Shown: positions 10,458-19,721 of the stretch, one piece after another
Layout of the letters: each line of letters starts with the position of its first letter
How positions within the stretch are numbered: position 1 is the stretch's first letter
DNA from: an uncultured Oxalobacter sp.
GTDB taxonomy: Bacteria; Pseudomonadota; Gammaproteobacteria; Burkholderiales; Burkholderiaceae_D
Assembly: GCA_934277985.1 (NCBI GenBank)
Contig: CAKQWF010000007.1
Span: forward strand, 1-64,000
DNA: 64,000 nucleotides
Direction: 5' to 3'
Made by a program: the position numbers and the translations under genes
Notes under the pieces: model-generated
Seen by the model: only the letters and a program-made list of their open reading frames with translations
What the model was told of the DNA's origin: nothing
Databases searched by the model: none

Positions 10458-11081
10458 ATGAATAAATTGCTTAAAGTTATTTTCGCTGCATCCGCAGTTG
10501 TTGCAGCCTCTGCTTCGGCACAAACGATGACCGAATATATGGCAAAAAAACCATATAGCGGTTATCTTCAGACCCAGCGTGACGTAATCGTCCGCAGTGG
10601 TACCGGCCTGTGCTGGCATACCGGTTACTGGACTCCTGCTGACGCAGTTCCTGGCTGCGACGGTCCTCTGACCCAGCCAGCATCGTCCGCTCCTGTTGCA
10701 GTAGCACCTGTCCCAACTGCTGAAAAAGTAACTTACGCAGCAGATACCTTCTTCGATTTCGACAAGGCCGTCGTCAAACCGGAAGGCAAGGCAAAACTGG
10801 ACGAACTGGTTAAAGCACTGACCGGTCAGGACACCGAAGTTATCGTTGCCGTCGGCCACACCGACTGGATCGGTACCGATGCCTACAACCAGAAACTGTC
10901 TGAACGCCGTGCAAACGCCGTCAAGGCATACCTGGTATCCAAGGGCGTTCCTGCAGAAAAAATCTTTACCGAAGGCAAAGGCAAGAAACAGCCGATCGCT
11001 TCCAACAAGACGAAAGAAGGCCGTGCCAAGAACCGTCGCGTTGAAGTCGAAGTTGTTGCAAACCGCGGCGTCAAATCCTGA
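10458..11081 (+). CDS. OmpA-family outer membrane / peptidoglycan-binding protein
   Basis: 207 residues. Signal peptide MNKLLKVIFAASAVVAASASA-Q, then a short N-terminal segment with two cysteines (TGLCWHTGYW...GCDG). A short linker rich in Ala, Pro and Val follows, then a C-terminal OmpA domain (residues about 95-200: FFDFDKAVVKPEGKAKLDEL, GHTDWIGTDAYNQKLSERRA, KNRRVEVEV) that binds peptidoglycan. There is no eight-strand barrel, as is common for betaproteobacterial OmpA-like proteins of this size. The start is fixed by AAGAGGA upstream. Codon choice and the strong promoter and terminator suggest high expression. Confidence 0.9.
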   Translation: MNKLLKVIFAASAVVAASASAQTMTEYMAKKPYSGYLQTQRDVIVRSGTGLCWHTGYWTPADAVPGCDGPLTQPASSAPVAVAPVPTAEKVTYAADTFFDFDKAVVKPEGKAKLDELVKALTGQDTEVIVAVGHTDWIGTDAYNQKLSERRANAVKAYLVSKGVPAEKIFTEGKGKKQPIASNKTKEGRAKNRRVEVEVVANRGVKS

Positions 11082-11100
11082 TCCTTTCAGGTACCATCAC

Positions 11101-11127
11101 AAAAACCCCGCAAATGCGGGGTTTTTT
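11101..11127 (+). terminator. Rho-independent terminator of ompA
   Basis: CCCCGC-AAAT-GCGGGG stem flanked by A5 and T6, 19 bp after the ompA stop. The A and T tracts also pair, so it may act in both directions. Confidence 0.92.
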
Positions 11128-11174
11128 GTTGTCCACCGTTATAATCCGGATATGTTCACAACTCCGTCTTTCCC

Positions 11175-11870
11175 ATGAATCAGGATCAATCCGAACTCAG
11201 GAAATTCAACGCAATCGCCGACAGCTGGTGGGAACCAGATGGCCCTTTCAGGCCACTGCACGACCTTAACCCAATCCGTCTCCAATGGATAGCAGGCCAT
11301 GCGGTCCTGCAGGGCAAAACCATCCTGGATATCGGTTGCGGCGGCGGCATACTGAGCGAAGCGCTGGCCCGTGAAAACGCACAAGTCACCGGAATCGATC
11401 TGGCGACACAGGCACTTGAAGCCGCCGAACGACATGCACGAACATCAGGCCTTGCCATCCGTTACCTGAACATTTCCGCCGAAAAGCTGGCGCAGGCCGA
11501 ACCGGCACACTACGATATCGTCACCTGCATGGAACTGCTCGAACACGTACCGGATCCCGGCGCAATCGTTCATGCCTGCGCACAACTGCTCAAACCCGGG
11601 GGAATCGCGATTTTCGCCACCCTGAACAGAAACCTGACCTCATGGTGCCATGCGATTATCGGTGCCGAGTACATCATGCATCTGCTTCCCAAAGGCACAC
11701 ACCAGTTCAACAAATTCATCACGCCATCCGAACTGGCTCGCCATATCCGCACAGCCGGCATGACAGTCAGCGCAATCACCGGTGTCACCTGCGATTTGAG
11801 CGCAAGACATTTTCATCTGTCCGCCAATACCCGCGTCAATTACATGCTGGCTTGTATCAAGCCATTTTGA
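11175..11870 (+). CDS. ubiG: Ubiquinone biosynthesis O-methyltransferase
   Basis: SAM-dependent enzyme carrying out both O-methylations of ubiquinone synthesis at the inner membrane. It has 231 residues. The N-terminus NQDQSELRKFNAIADSWWEPDGPFRPLHDLNPIRL is diagnostic of UbiG. The SAM-binding motif I is ILDIGCGGGILSEALA, followed by VTCMELLEHVPDP and KPGGIAIFATLNR. It is followed 18 bp later by gph, the usual pairing in Burkholderiales. Confidence 0.96.
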   Translation: MNQDQSELRKFNAIADSWWEPDGPFRPLHDLNPIRLQWIAGHAVLQGKTILDIGCGGGILSEALARENAQVTGIDLATQALEAAERHARTSGLAIRYLNISAEKLAQAEPAHYDIVTCMELLEHVPDPGAIVHACAQLLKPGGIAIFATLNRNLTSWCHAIIGAEYIMHLLPKGTHQFNKFITPSELARHIRTAGMTVSAITGVTCDLSARHFHLSANTRVNYMLACIKPF

Positions 11871-11888
11871 ACCACTCGTCCGATCATC

Positions 11889-12563
11889 ATGAATCATCCC
11901 GTTTCACTCACAAAACCGAAATATATCCTGTTCGATCTCGATGGCACACTTGCCGACTCGGCTCCCGACCTGGCAGCTGCGATCAATGCCGTCAGAACGG
12001 AACGCGGTCTGCCACCCGTTCCATACGAACAACTCCGTCCTGTCGCATCAGCAGGCGCTCCCGGACTGGTCAATGCCGCCTTTCACCTGACGCCGCAAAA
12101 CGACCAGTACGCCGATATCCGCGAACGTTTTCTCTATCATTATTCCACCAATATCGCCGACCGCACCCGACTGTTCGACGGCATTCCCGAATTGCTCGCC
12201 GCACTGCGGAACCTGAATATCGGCTGGGGAATCGTCACCAACAAAGTCAGCAAACTGACCCTTCCACTGATCGGGAAAATCGGACTCGGCGATGCAGATT
12301 GCGTCATTTCCGGTGACACGGCAGCCCGCCCGAAACCCTATCCCGATCCATTGTTCGAAGCTGCCCGACAACTTCATATCAGACCGGAAGAAAGCTGGTT
12401 TGTCGGAGACGACCGGCGCGACATACAAGCCGGTAAAGCGGCCGGAACCGGCACACTCGTCGCCCAATGGGGGTATTGCAGCAATCCCGCATCATGGAAC
12501 GCAGACTACATGGCAGAACACCCGAGCCGTATTCTCGAACTGATCCATACTCTGGCAGGATAA
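11889..12563 (+). CDS. gph: Phosphoglycolate phosphatase (HAD family)
   Basis: Hydrolyses 2-phosphoglycolate, a by-product of DNA repair and oxygenation reactions. It has 224 residues with HAD motifs in order: FDLDGTLADS (nucleophile Asp) near residue 16, GIVTNKVSK (motif II Thr), and RPKPYPDP plus FVGDDRRDIQAG (motifs III and IV). The helical cap lies between them. HAD phosphatases are promiscuous, so N-acetylmuramate-6-phosphate or another sugar phosphate cannot be excluded, but the ubiG-gph context favours Gph. Confidence 0.88.
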   Translation: MNHPVSLTKPKYILFDLDGTLADSAPDLAAAINAVRTERGLPPVPYEQLRPVASAGAPGLVNAAFHLTPQNDQYADIRERFLYHYSTNIADRTRLFDGIPELLAALRNLNIGWGIVTNKVSKLTLPLIGKIGLGDADCVISGDTAARPKPYPDPLFEAARQLHIRPEESWFVGDDRRDIQAGKAAGTGTLVAQWGYCSNPASWNADYMAEHPSRILELIHTLAG

Positions 12564-12579
12564 ACCGTATTGCGAATAC

Positions 12580-12607
12580 AAAAAGGCCGGCTTGCGCCGG
12601 CCTTTTT
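12580..12607. terminator. Bidirectional terminator between gph and metK
   Basis: AAAAAGGCCGGC-TTGC-GCCGGCCTTTTT, a perfect 12-bp palindrome between the convergent gph and metK genes. Each strand ends in a T tract, so it can serve both transcripts. Confidence 0.93.
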
Positions 12608-12625
12608 GCTGGAACGATTTTTTCT

Positions 12626-13789
12626 TTACAAACCTGCCGCCTGACGCAATGCAGCGGCTCTGTCCGTTCTTTCCCAAGTAAATTCCGGCTCATCACGACC
12701 GAAATGCCCATAGGCGGCCGTCTTGCTGTAACGCGGATGCAACAGATCCAGCATCTGCACGATACCCTTCGGACGCAAATCGAAATGATCGTTGACCAAC
12801 GCCGCGATTTTTTCATCCGCAATCACGCCGGTACCGGCTGTATTGATCGTGATATTGATCGGTTTTGCGACACCGATAGCATAGCTGACCTGAATCTGGC
12901 ACTGGCTGGCAAGACCGGCCGCCACGATATTCTTGGCGACATAACGCGCAGCATAGGCTGCCGAGCGATCGACCTTGCTTGGATCCTTGCCGGAAAACGC
13001 GCCACCGCCATGCGGGCAGGCACCACCATAGGTATCGACGATGATCTTGCGTCCGGTCAGGCCGCAATCGCCCTGAGGACCACCGATTACGAAACGCCCT
13101 GTCGGGTTGACCAGATATCGGGTATTTTTCAGCCATTCGGCCGGCATGACCGGCTTGATGATTTCCTCGATAACCGCTTCCTCGATCTGTTTGTGTTCGA
13201 TCTCTGGTGCATGCTGTGTGGACAACACGATCGTTTCAGCACCGACAGGCTTGCCGTCAACATAACGCAACGTTACCTGCGACTTGGCATCCGGACGCAA
13301 CCATGCCAGACGGCCATCCTTGCGAAGCTGCGACTGGCGTTCCACCAGTCTGTGCGCATAATAAATCGCCGCAGGCATCAGTTCCGGCGTTTCATCGCAT
13401 GCATAACCGAACATGAGTCCCTGATCGCCTGCGCCCTGATCCAGATCAAGCCCCTTGCCTTCATCGACACCCTGTGCGATATCCGGCGACTGTTTGTCAT
13501 AACCGACCAGAACGGCGCAACCCCGATAATCGATACCGTAATCGTTGTTGTCGTAACCGATTCTGCGAATCGTATCTCTCGCTACGGAAATGTAATCGAC
13601 ATTGGCGGTTGTCGTGATTTCACCAGCCAGCACGACCAGTCCCGTATTGCACAGCGTTTCCGCAGCCACGCGAGCCGTCGGGTCTTCCGTCAGAATCGCA
13701 TCCAGAATCGCATCGGAAATCTGGTCTGCAACCTTGTCCGGATGCCCTTCAGAAACCGATTCCGATGTAAAAAGATAATCTTTTGCCAT
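12626..13789 (-). CDS. metK: S-adenosylmethionine synthetase
   Basis: Makes SAM from methionine and ATP. The start at 13789 gives 387 residues beginning [27 protein letters not shown]. Motifs are GHPDK (ATP/methionine site), [17 protein letters not shown] (hexapeptide loop region) and [16 protein letters not shown] (phosphate binding). An ATG nine codons upstream exists but would add residues not found in the family. It is transcribed away from lpxL, an arrangement conserved in Burkholderiales. Confidence 0.97.
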   Translation of the reverse strand: MAKDYLFTSESVSEGHPDKVADQISDAILDAILTEDPTARVAAETLCNTGLVVLAGEITTTANVDYISVARDTIRRIGYDNNDYGIDYRGCAVLVGYDKQSPDIAQGVDEGKGLDLDQGAGDQGLMFGYACDETPELMPAAIYYAHRLVERQSQLRKDGRLAWLRPDAKSQVTLRYVDGKPVGAETIVLSTQHAPEIEHKQIEEAVIEEIIKPVMPAEWLKNTRYLVNPTGRFVIGGPQGDCGLTGRKIIVDTYGGACPHGGGAFSGKDPSKVDRSAAYAARYVAKNIVAAGLASQCQIQVSYAIGVAKPINITINTAGTGVIADEKIAALVNDHFDLRPKGIVQMLDLLHPRYSKTAAYGHFGRDEPEFTWERTDRAAALRQAAGL

Positions 13790-13818
13790 AAAAAAATAGA
13801 CTCCCAAAAAGGCCAATT

Positions 13819-13850
13819 GCGTTCGCAGCCAATCCAGAAGCCTGCGACGC
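13819..13850 (-). promoter_or_regulatory. Stem-loop in the metK 5' leader
   Basis: On the minus strand GCGTCGCAG pairs with CTGCG(A)ACGC, a 9-bp stem with one bulged A and a 13-nt loop, about 30 nt before the metK start. It sits in the inferred untranslated leader of about 110 nt. I do not recognise a known SAM riboswitch fold. It may be a novel or simply structural leader element. Confidence 0.45.
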
Positions 13851-13906
13851 TTTAGCGAAATTTATAAACCGCTTCGCAAGTTGTCCGTTAACTCAGCGGC
13901 TGCATT

Positions 13907-13934
13907 ATTCTACGCCTAAATCACAGCATATCAA
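13907..13934 (-). promoter_or_regulatory. Candidate metK promoter
   Basis: On the minus strand the -35 is TTGATA (13934-13929) and the -10 is TAGAAT (13912-13907), with a 16-bp spacer. Both boxes match sigma-70 consensus at five of six and four or five of six positions. Transcription would start near 13900. Confidence 0.6.
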
Positions 13935-13939
13935 GAATC

Positions 13940-13964
13940 ATTTCCGAGTAAAACACTCGGAAAT
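13940..13964. promoter_or_regulatory. Perfect 10-bp inverted repeat upstream of the metK promoter
   Basis: ATTTCCGAGT, 5-nt spacer AAAAC, ACTCGGAAAT. It ends 5 bp before the -35 box of the metK promoter, so an operator or activator site is more likely than a terminator. The right-hand flank (TTTGTCTTTT after 13973) is only weakly T-rich. Which regulator would bind is unknown. Confidence 0.5.
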
Positions 13965-14186
13965 AAATCCATATTTGTCTTTTCAACACAAATCACACTA
14001 GAATGCCGCATTGATCCGACAACCGTGACGGTGCCGCACAAACCTGCCGAAAACATCCGGCATGGCACCATCACGGCATATTACCGTTTGATGCATAGAC
14101 TGAAACCGAACCATCACGAAGGACGCACATTCGCCATACCGGCAGACTCCCGTTTGCTGAAATATGGCGTGCAAAAGTAAAAACCT

Positions 14187-15062
14187 ATGAGATTCTTTCT
14201 GTTCATCCTCTGGCTGCTGCACTGGTTGCCATTGCCCATTCTCGGCCGCCTTGGCAAAGGACTGGGCACAGCATCCTATTACCTGATGAAAAGAAGACGT
14301 CACATCGCGCTGACCAATCTTCGCCTGTGTTTTCCCGACATGTCCGAACAAGAACGTCGCCGGATTGCGTTGCAACACTTTCAGGGATACGGGCGCAGCA
14401 TACTCGAACGCGGCATACTCTGGTGGTCATCCGTCGAGCGGATCAAAAAACTCATTCAGATAGAACCCGCCGTTCCTTTCGATGAAATACAGGCTGGCCC
14501 CGTCATTTTCCTGTGTCCTCATTTCGTCTGTCTGGAAATGCCGGGGGCCGTCATCACCATGGGTTCCCCGGGATGCTCCATCTATACCCAGCAGAAAAAC
14601 CGTATCTTCGACGAAATGCTGAGAAAAGGGAGAATGCGTTTTCATGAAACCGTCCTCCTGTTCTCGAGAAGCCAGGGTATCAAACCCATCATCCGCGCAC
14701 TCCACAAAAACATTCCGTTTCTTATGCTGCCGGATATGGACTTCGGCTCACGAGACGCGGAATTCGTTCCATTCTTCGGACAACTCGCAGCAACACTGGT
14801 CGCCCCCTCCCGTCTTGCCGCTGCGACACATGCCAAAGTCATTCCTGTCATCGCCACATTCCTGCCAGACTACAAGGGATGGAAAGTCACTTTTTACCCC
14901 GCATGGGAACATTTCACCGAGCTTGATGCCAAAACCGCGGCAAAATATATGAATGAATTCATCGAACAGCGCATTCTGGAAACACCATCCGAATATTTGT
15001 GGACACACCGGCGATTCAAGACAAGACCTGAAGGTTACCCAGGCGTTTATCCTGACGACTGA
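14187..15062 (+). CDS. lpxL: Lipid A late acyltransferase (LpxL/HtrB family)
   Basis: Inner-membrane enzyme transferring an acyl chain from acyl-ACP to a lipid A precursor. It has 291 residues and one N-terminal membrane anchor ([18 protein letters not shown]). The catalytic H-x4-E is in [13 protein letters not shown], with [18 protein letters not shown] and [19 protein letters not shown] typical of the family. LpxL and LpxM cannot be separated by eye. The divergent metK and downstream dapF match the conserved betaproteobacterial layout. Confidence 0.88.
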   Translation: MRFFLFILWLLHWLPLPILGRLGKGLGTASYYLMKRRRHIALTNLRLCFPDMSEQERRRIALQHFQGYGRSILERGILWWSSVERIKKLIQIEPAVPFDEIQAGPVIFLCPHFVCLEMPGAVITMGSPGCSIYTQQKNRIFDEMLRKGRMRFHETVLLFSRSQGIKPIIRALHKNIPFLMLPDMDFGSRDAEFVPFFGQLAATLVAPSRLAAATHAKVIPVIATFLPDYKGWKVTFYPAWEHFTELDAKTAAKYMNEFIEQRILETPSEYLWTHRRFKTRPEGYPGVYPDD

Positions 15063-15169
15063 CAAGTACTGCTGCCATTTATCGCAAAAGATGCGACAAC
15101 CGAAGCATTGGCTGGTATGCTTTCTTTTTTCACCTGTATGACCACTTTGCAATCTGCCGGACACTGTTG

Positions 15170-16033
15170 ATGAAACTGAAATTCACGAAAATGCATGGTG
15201 CAGGCAACGACTTCATCGTACTGAACGGATACCGCCAGGCCATCGAGCTTTCTCCCGAACAATTCCGATTTATCGCCGACAGGCGATTTGGTATCGGTGC
15301 TGACCAGATTCTGATCGTCGAGAAATCGGACAACCCGGATGTCGATTTCCGTTACCGCATTTTCAACGCCGACGGTGGCGAAGTCGAACAATGCGGAAAC
15401 GGCGCACGCGCCTTTGCGAGATTCGTCACCGACTTCAAATTGACGGACCGCAATCCGATCCGCGTCGAAACCCGGGCAGGCATTATCGAACTGAAAGTGG
15501 AAGACGACGGCGACATCACCGTCAACATGGGAAAACCTGAATTCGAACTCGCGAAAATTCCGTTCGACACACATGGACTCAACGGCAAAAGCGCCGGTAA
15601 CGGAACACTCTGGCCAATCGTCATCAAAACAGAAAAAGGCTCCCGGGAAATCGAAATATCCGTCGTATCCATGGGCAACCCGCACGCTGTCCGGATTGTT
15701 GAAAACACGGACACCGCACCTGTCGCCGAGGAAGGCCCCTCAATCGAGCATCACGAACGTTTTCCGAATCGTGTCAACGCCGGCTTTATGGAAATCGTAA
15801 ACCGCCATACCATCCGACTTCGGGTATTCGAACGCGGTGCCGGAGAAACGCTGGCATGCGGAACCGGCGCCTGTGCGGCCGTCGTGTCCGGCATCCGGCA
15901 AGGCTTGCTCGATTCTCCGGTTACCGTCAAGGCTCGCGGCGGAACCCTGAAAATCTCATGGAACGGAACAGGAAACGATGTCATGATGACTGGTCCCGCC
16001 ACCATCGTTTTCCATGGCGAAATTGACTTGTGA
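15170..16033 (+). CDS. dapF: Diaminopimelate epimerase
   Basis: Interconverts LL- and meso-diaminopimelate for lysine and peptidoglycan. It has 287 residues from the ATG at 15170; a TTG directly before it is a less likely start. The two catalytic cysteines are visible in [13 protein letters not shown] and [11 protein letters not shown]. The N-terminus [15 protein letters not shown] is diagnostic. It is followed 9 bp later by a PPK2 gene. Confidence 0.97.
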   Translation: MKLKFTKMHGAGNDFIVLNGYRQAIELSPEQFRFIADRRFGIGADQILIVEKSDNPDVDFRYRIFNADGGEVEQCGNGARAFARFVTDFKLTDRNPIRVETRAGIIELKVEDDGDITVNMGKPEFELAKIPFDTHGLNGKSAGNGTLWPIVIKTEKGSREIEISVVSMGNPHAVRIVENTDTAPVAEEGPSIEHHERFPNRVNAGFMEIVNRHTIRLRVFERGAGETLACGTGACAAVVSGIRQGLLDSPVTVKARGGTLKISWNGTGNDVMMTGPATIVFHGEIDL

Positions 16034-16042
16034 GGTATTGCT

Positions 16043-16906
16043 ATGATCGATCCTGAAATCTTCCGCGTCCTGGCCTCGACCACCATGCGCCTTAAAGATT
16101 GTCCAACCATCATCAAACCGTTTTACCAAAGCAAAAAAGACTACCGGCAATTGCTGGAAAACGGGACCAAGGAACTTGGTGAACTGCAAAACATCCTGAA
16201 TGCATCCGGAAAGTATGCCCTGCTGATCATTTTTCAGGCCATGGATGCGGCAGGCAAGGATGGCGCTATCCGGCACGTTATGTCGGGCATCAACCCTCAG
16301 GGATGTCATGTCCACAGTTTCAAGCAACCGACAGAAAAAGAACTGAAACACGATTTTCTGTGGCGCGCGGCCTGTGTACTGCCTGATCGTGGCGAAATCG
16401 GCATCTTCAACCGTTCCTATTACGAAGATGTCCTGATCGTCAAGGTCCATCCCGAAATACTTGACAAACAGAACTTGCCCGAGATGAAAGCCGGTACAGA
16501 TCTGTGGGAAGAACGCTACCAGTCCATACGTGACTTCGAAGCACACCTGCACCGTAACGGTACACGCATCATCAAATTCTTCCTGCATATCTCGAAAGAA
16601 GAACAGCGCAAACGCCTTCTGGAACGCATCGACATTCCCGACAAAAACTGGAAACTCAGCCTTGCTGATTTCGAAGAACGTCAATACTGGGAACAGTACA
16701 TGGACGCTTTCGAAAAATGCATTCTGGCCACCACGACGGACGATTGTCCATGGTACTTCGTACCGGCCGACGACAAAAACAACGCCAGACTGATTATTTC
16801 TTCCATCATTCTGAAAACCCTGCAAGACATGAAACTCTCTTATCCAAGGGCGACAAAAAATCATTATGCCCAGCTGGAAATGCTGCGTAAAAAACTGGAA
16901 GAATGA
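16043..16906 (+). CDS. ppk2: Polyphosphate kinase 2 family protein
   Basis: Single-domain PPK2 of 287 residues, which uses polyphosphate to phosphorylate nucleotides. The Walker-A-like loop is FQAMDAAGKDGAIRHVMSG, the Walker-B-like segment GEIGIFNRSYYEDVLIV, and the lid has the Lys/Arg-rich HISKEEQRKRLLERI. The segment NPQGCHVHSFKQPTEKELKHDFLWR resembles class III enzymes (AMP and ADP as acceptors), but class needs a tree. The ribosome-binding site TGAGG overlaps the dapF stop, implying co-transcription with dapF. Confidence 0.9.
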   Translation: MIDPEIFRVLASTTMRLKDCPTIIKPFYQSKKDYRQLLENGTKELGELQNILNASGKYALLIIFQAMDAAGKDGAIRHVMSGINPQGCHVHSFKQPTEKELKHDFLWRAACVLPDRGEIGIFNRSYYEDVLIVKVHPEILDKQNLPEMKAGTDLWEERYQSIRDFEAHLHRNGTRIIKFFLHISKEEQRKRLLERIDIPDKNWKLSLADFEERQYWEQYMDAFEKCILATTTDDCPWYFVPADDKNNARLIISSIILKTLQDMKLSYPRATKNHYAQLEMLRKKLEE

Positions 16907-16929
16907 CCGGCTGCCGATCAGCATACACA

Positions 16930-16972
16930 CTGCACGCCATGCATTTCGGTACATGACGTGCAGTCGTTTTTC
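16930..16972 (+). terminator. Terminator downstream of ppk2
   Basis: CTGCACG(C)CATG pairs with CATG(A)CGTGCAG around a loop, followed by TCGTTTTT. An 11-bp stem with one mismatch, 23 bp after the ppk2 stop. Confidence 0.8.
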
Positions 16973-17402
16973 CCGCCACCGTTTTCCCCAACACATTCTG
17001 CATGCTGCCGGACACTTTTTCCGTGTTCCGAATCCCCTACCAAAAAAATTATTGAGTGTCATTCTCAATTGAAAAACTGCATCCGATTTTTCATGCACAC
17101 ACCCGAAACTTCATCCACATAAAAACATAACAATTTGTTTTTTAATGTATTTTTTTGATACCCTGTCAAGAGTCGCCGTAAAAATACTGTCGAATACATA
17201 CCCATTTCGTTATCAAAATGACATCAAAACATCCCTCAAAACCTGATCCATGTCCTGCACGATTTTCAAAGTCGTGCTTTAATGTCACTCAACGCCATAA
17301 ACGCACTGCGCAATATGGTTCACACATCGTTTTTTATATCGCCGGCCGTTTCTTTTCATGAAAAAACGTGCCATACATGACTTGCAAAACAAGGAGAAAT
17401 AC
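16973..17402. other. AT-rich intergenic region before ahpC
   Basis: About 430 bp without a convincing gene. It is AT-rich between 17090 and 17240 and must hold the ahpC promoter. I could not recognise an OxyR site or a clear -35/-10 pair. TTGATA at about 17155 followed by TAAAAATACT is the least bad candidate. Nothing else was seen. Confidence 0.45.
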
Positions 17403-17966
17403 ATGTCACTGATCAATACCCAAATCAAACCTTTCAAGGCAAAGGCTTACCACAATGGCCAGTTCATCACCGTGACCGACAACGATCTGAAAGGTAAATG
17501 GAGCGTCGTTTTCTTCTATCCTGCAGACTTTTCTTTCGTATGTCCGACCGAACTGGGCGACCTGGCCGACCACTACGAAGAATTCAAGAAAATGGGCGTA
17601 GAAATCTATTCCGTTTCGACCGACACGCATTTCGTACACAAGGGATGGCATGACGCATCCGACACCATCAAGAAAATCCAGTTCCCGATGGTCGGCGACC
17701 CAAGCGGCAAAATCAGCCGCGACTTCAACGTACTCATCGAAGAAGACGGTGTGGCACTGCGTGGTACCTTCGTCATCAACCCGGAAGGCCAGATCAAACT
17801 GTACGAAATCCACGATCTGGGTATCGGCCGTTCTGCTACCGAACTGATCCGCAAGATTCAGGCCGCACAATACGTTGCCACCCACAAGGGTCAGGTATGC
17901 CCGGCATCCTGGAAACCGGGCAACGAAACGCTGGCACCATCTCTGGATCTGGTCGGCAAGATCTGA
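17403..17966 (+). CDS. ahpC: Alkyl hydroperoxide reductase subunit C (2-Cys peroxiredoxin)
   Basis: Reduces hydrogen peroxide and organic peroxides; it is recycled by AhpF. It has 187 residues. The peroxidatic Cys is in [14 protein letters not shown] near residue 47 and the resolving Cys in [10 protein letters not shown] near 166. The start [16 protein letters not shown] follows a strong AAGGAGA site at 17391. The upstream in-frame ATG at 17358 is less likely. ahpF follows after a 101-bp gap containing a hairpin. Confidence 0.97.
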   Translation: MSLINTQIKPFKAKAYHNGQFITVTDNDLKGKWSVVFFYPADFSFVCPTELGDLADHYEEFKKMGVEIYSVSTDTHFVHKGWHDASDTIKKIQFPMVGDPSGKISRDFNVLIEEDGVALRGTFVINPEGQIKLYEIHDLGIGRSATELIRKIQAAQYVATHKGQVCPASWKPGNETLAPSLDLVGKI

Positions 17967-17978
17967 TTTTTGTTCGGT

Positions 17979-18013
17979 GAAGTTCTCCTGAAAATCGCAT
18001 TCGGGAGAACTTC
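17979..18013 (+). promoter_or_regulatory. Intercistronic hairpin between ahpC and ahpF
   Basis: GAAGTTCTCC pairs perfectly with GGAGAACTTC across a 15-nt loop. No T tract follows, so it is probably a partial terminator or RNA-stabilising structure. Either would keep ahpC mRNA in excess over ahpF, as the peroxiredoxin system requires. Confidence 0.6.
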
Positions 18014-18067
18014 TCCACTTCAACCGATACGGATTCCTGCAATATCCACCCAACCGGACACGGAACC

Positions 18068-19615
18068 ATGCTCGACAACCAAGTAAAAGAACAACTGAGA
18101 AATTATTTCACCAAACTGGTCAATCCAGTCGAAATAGTCGCGGCCACTGACGACACGGCAAAATCCCGTGAAATGACAGACCTGTTAAACGACATCGCCG
18201 GACTGTCATCCATGATTACCGTGACAGACAAGCCGGGTGGCGACAAAAGAACGCCCTCTTTTTCGGTCAATCGGCCGGACGGCAACGTCCACATCCGTTT
18301 TGCCGGACTCCCGATGGGACACGAATTCACCTCTCTCATTCTGGCATTGCTCCAGACCGGCGGCTATCCCCCCAAAGTCGAACCGGACGTCATCGAACAA
18401 ATCAGAAACCTGGAAGGTACCTTCCGGTTCGAGACCTATATTTCCCTGAGCTGCCAAAATTGTCCTGAAGTCGTACAGGCACTGAATCTGATGGCCGTCG
18501 TCAACCCGAACATTTCGCATGTCATGATCGATGGCGCCCTCTTCCAGGATGAAGTCAACGAACGCCACATCATGGCTGTTCCGACCATTTTCCTCAATGG
18601 CAAGGAATTCGGTCAGGGTCGCATGAACATCAAGGAAATTCTGGCCAAGGTCGATACCGGCAGTGCCAAACGCGAAGCGGAAAAAATCGCCGCAAAAGCC
18701 CCGTTCGACGTTCTGGTCGTCGGCGGTGGCTCCGCTGCTGCCACATCGGCTATCTATGCCGCACGCAAAGGTATCCGGACTGGTCTGATTACGGAAAACT
18801 TCGGCGGACAAATCCTGAACACGACCGACATCGAAAACATCATCGCCATCAAAAAAATCGAAGGCACGCATCTGGCGGCTGTCTATGAAGACAACGTCAG
18901 AAATCACGATATCGACGTCATGATGCCGCAACGCGCGATCGGACTGGTTCCGGGTGATCTCATCGAAGTCAAACTGGAAAACGGTGCATCCGTCAAAAGC
19001 AAAACCGTCATTCTGGCAACGGGTGCCAGCTGGCGGAAAATGGAAATCCCGGGTGAAGAAACCTATATCGGACGCGGCGTGGCATTCTGCCCGCACTGCG
19101 ACGGCCCACTGTACAAAAACCGCAAGATCGCCGTCATCGGCGGCGGCAATTCGGCAGTCGAAGCCGCCATCGATCTGGCTGGTATCGCCGAACATGTCAC
19201 CGTACTCGTTCGCGGAACCCGCCTGACCGCCGATACCGTATTGCAAAACAAATTCTTCTCCCTGAAAAACGTCACGCTCGTTACACAGGCACAAACCGTG
19301 GAAGTGACCGGCGATGGACAAAAAGTCGACGGACTGGTCTACAAGGATCTGGCAACCGGTACAAACCGAACTTTGTCTGTCGCTGGCATTTTCGTTCAGA
19401 TCGGTCAGGTTCCCGCAACTGGCTGGCTCAAGGATACACCGGTTCGCCTGAACGAAAAAAACGAAATCGAAGTCGATGTCTACAACAAGACTTCCGTTGC
19501 AGGCATCTTCGCCGCAGGGGACGTCACATCTTCGCCCTACAAGCAAATCGTGATCGCCATGGGCGATGGTGCCAAAGCTGCCCTGAGCGCCTTCGATTAC
19601 CTGATCAGGCGATAA
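18068..19615 (+). CDS. ahpF: Alkyl hydroperoxide reductase subunit F
   Basis: Flavoprotein passing electrons from NADH to AhpC. It has 515 residues. The N-terminal tandem thioredoxin-like domain has the CQNC centre (LSCQNCPEV, near residue 129). The thioredoxin-reductase-like half has [12 protein letters not shown] (FAD), the redox pair in [22 protein letters not shown] (NADH) and [13 protein letters not shown] near the C-terminus. Domain order and length match E. coli AhpF. Confidence 0.97.
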   Translation: MLDNQVKEQLRNYFTKLVNPVEIVAATDDTAKSREMTDLLNDIAGLSSMITVTDKPGGDKRTPSFSVNRPDGNVHIRFAGLPMGHEFTSLILALLQTGGYPPKVEPDVIEQIRNLEGTFRFETYISLSCQNCPEVVQALNLMAVVNPNISHVMIDGALFQDEVNERHIMAVPTIFLNGKEFGQGRMNIKEILAKVDTGSAKREAEKIAAKAPFDVLVVGGGSAAATSAIYAARKGIRTGLITENFGGQILNTTDIENIIAIKKIEGTHLAAVYEDNVRNHDIDVMMPQRAIGLVPGDLIEVKLENGASVKSKTVILATGASWRKMEIPGEETYIGRGVAFCPHCDGPLYKNRKIAVIGGGNSAVEAAIDLAGIAEHVTVLVRGTRLTADTVLQNKFFSLKNVTLVTQAQTVEVTGDGQKVDGLVYKDLATGTNRTLSVAGIFVQIGQVPATGWLKDTPVRLNEKNEIEVDVYNKTSVAGIFAAGDVTSSPYKQIVIAMGDGAKAALSAFDYLIRR

Positions 19616-19631
19616 AAATCCTAGCTTTTTC

Positions 19632-19661
19632 AAGGCCGTTATTGAATAACGGCCTTTTTTG
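19632..19661 (+). terminator. Terminator of ahpCF
   Basis: AAGGCCGTTAT-TGA-ATAACGGCCTT followed by T tract, 16 bp after the ahpF stop. Perfect 11-bp stem. Confidence 0.93.
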
Positions 19662-19721
19662 TTGGTATCTTGGCATATGAACGGTTTTCCGGAAAATTCA
19701 ACTTTTTCATGAACGAAACCT

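Noticed and set aside
12467-13855. A 462-codon plus-strand frame across metK
   Set aside because: Composition is rich in Arg, His and Ile without motifs; metK is certain on the other strand and a terminator lies inside the frame.
13790-13939. Known SAM riboswitch in the metK leader
   Set aside because: The stem and loop do not match the SAM-I, SAM-II/V or SAM/SAH consensus that I know.
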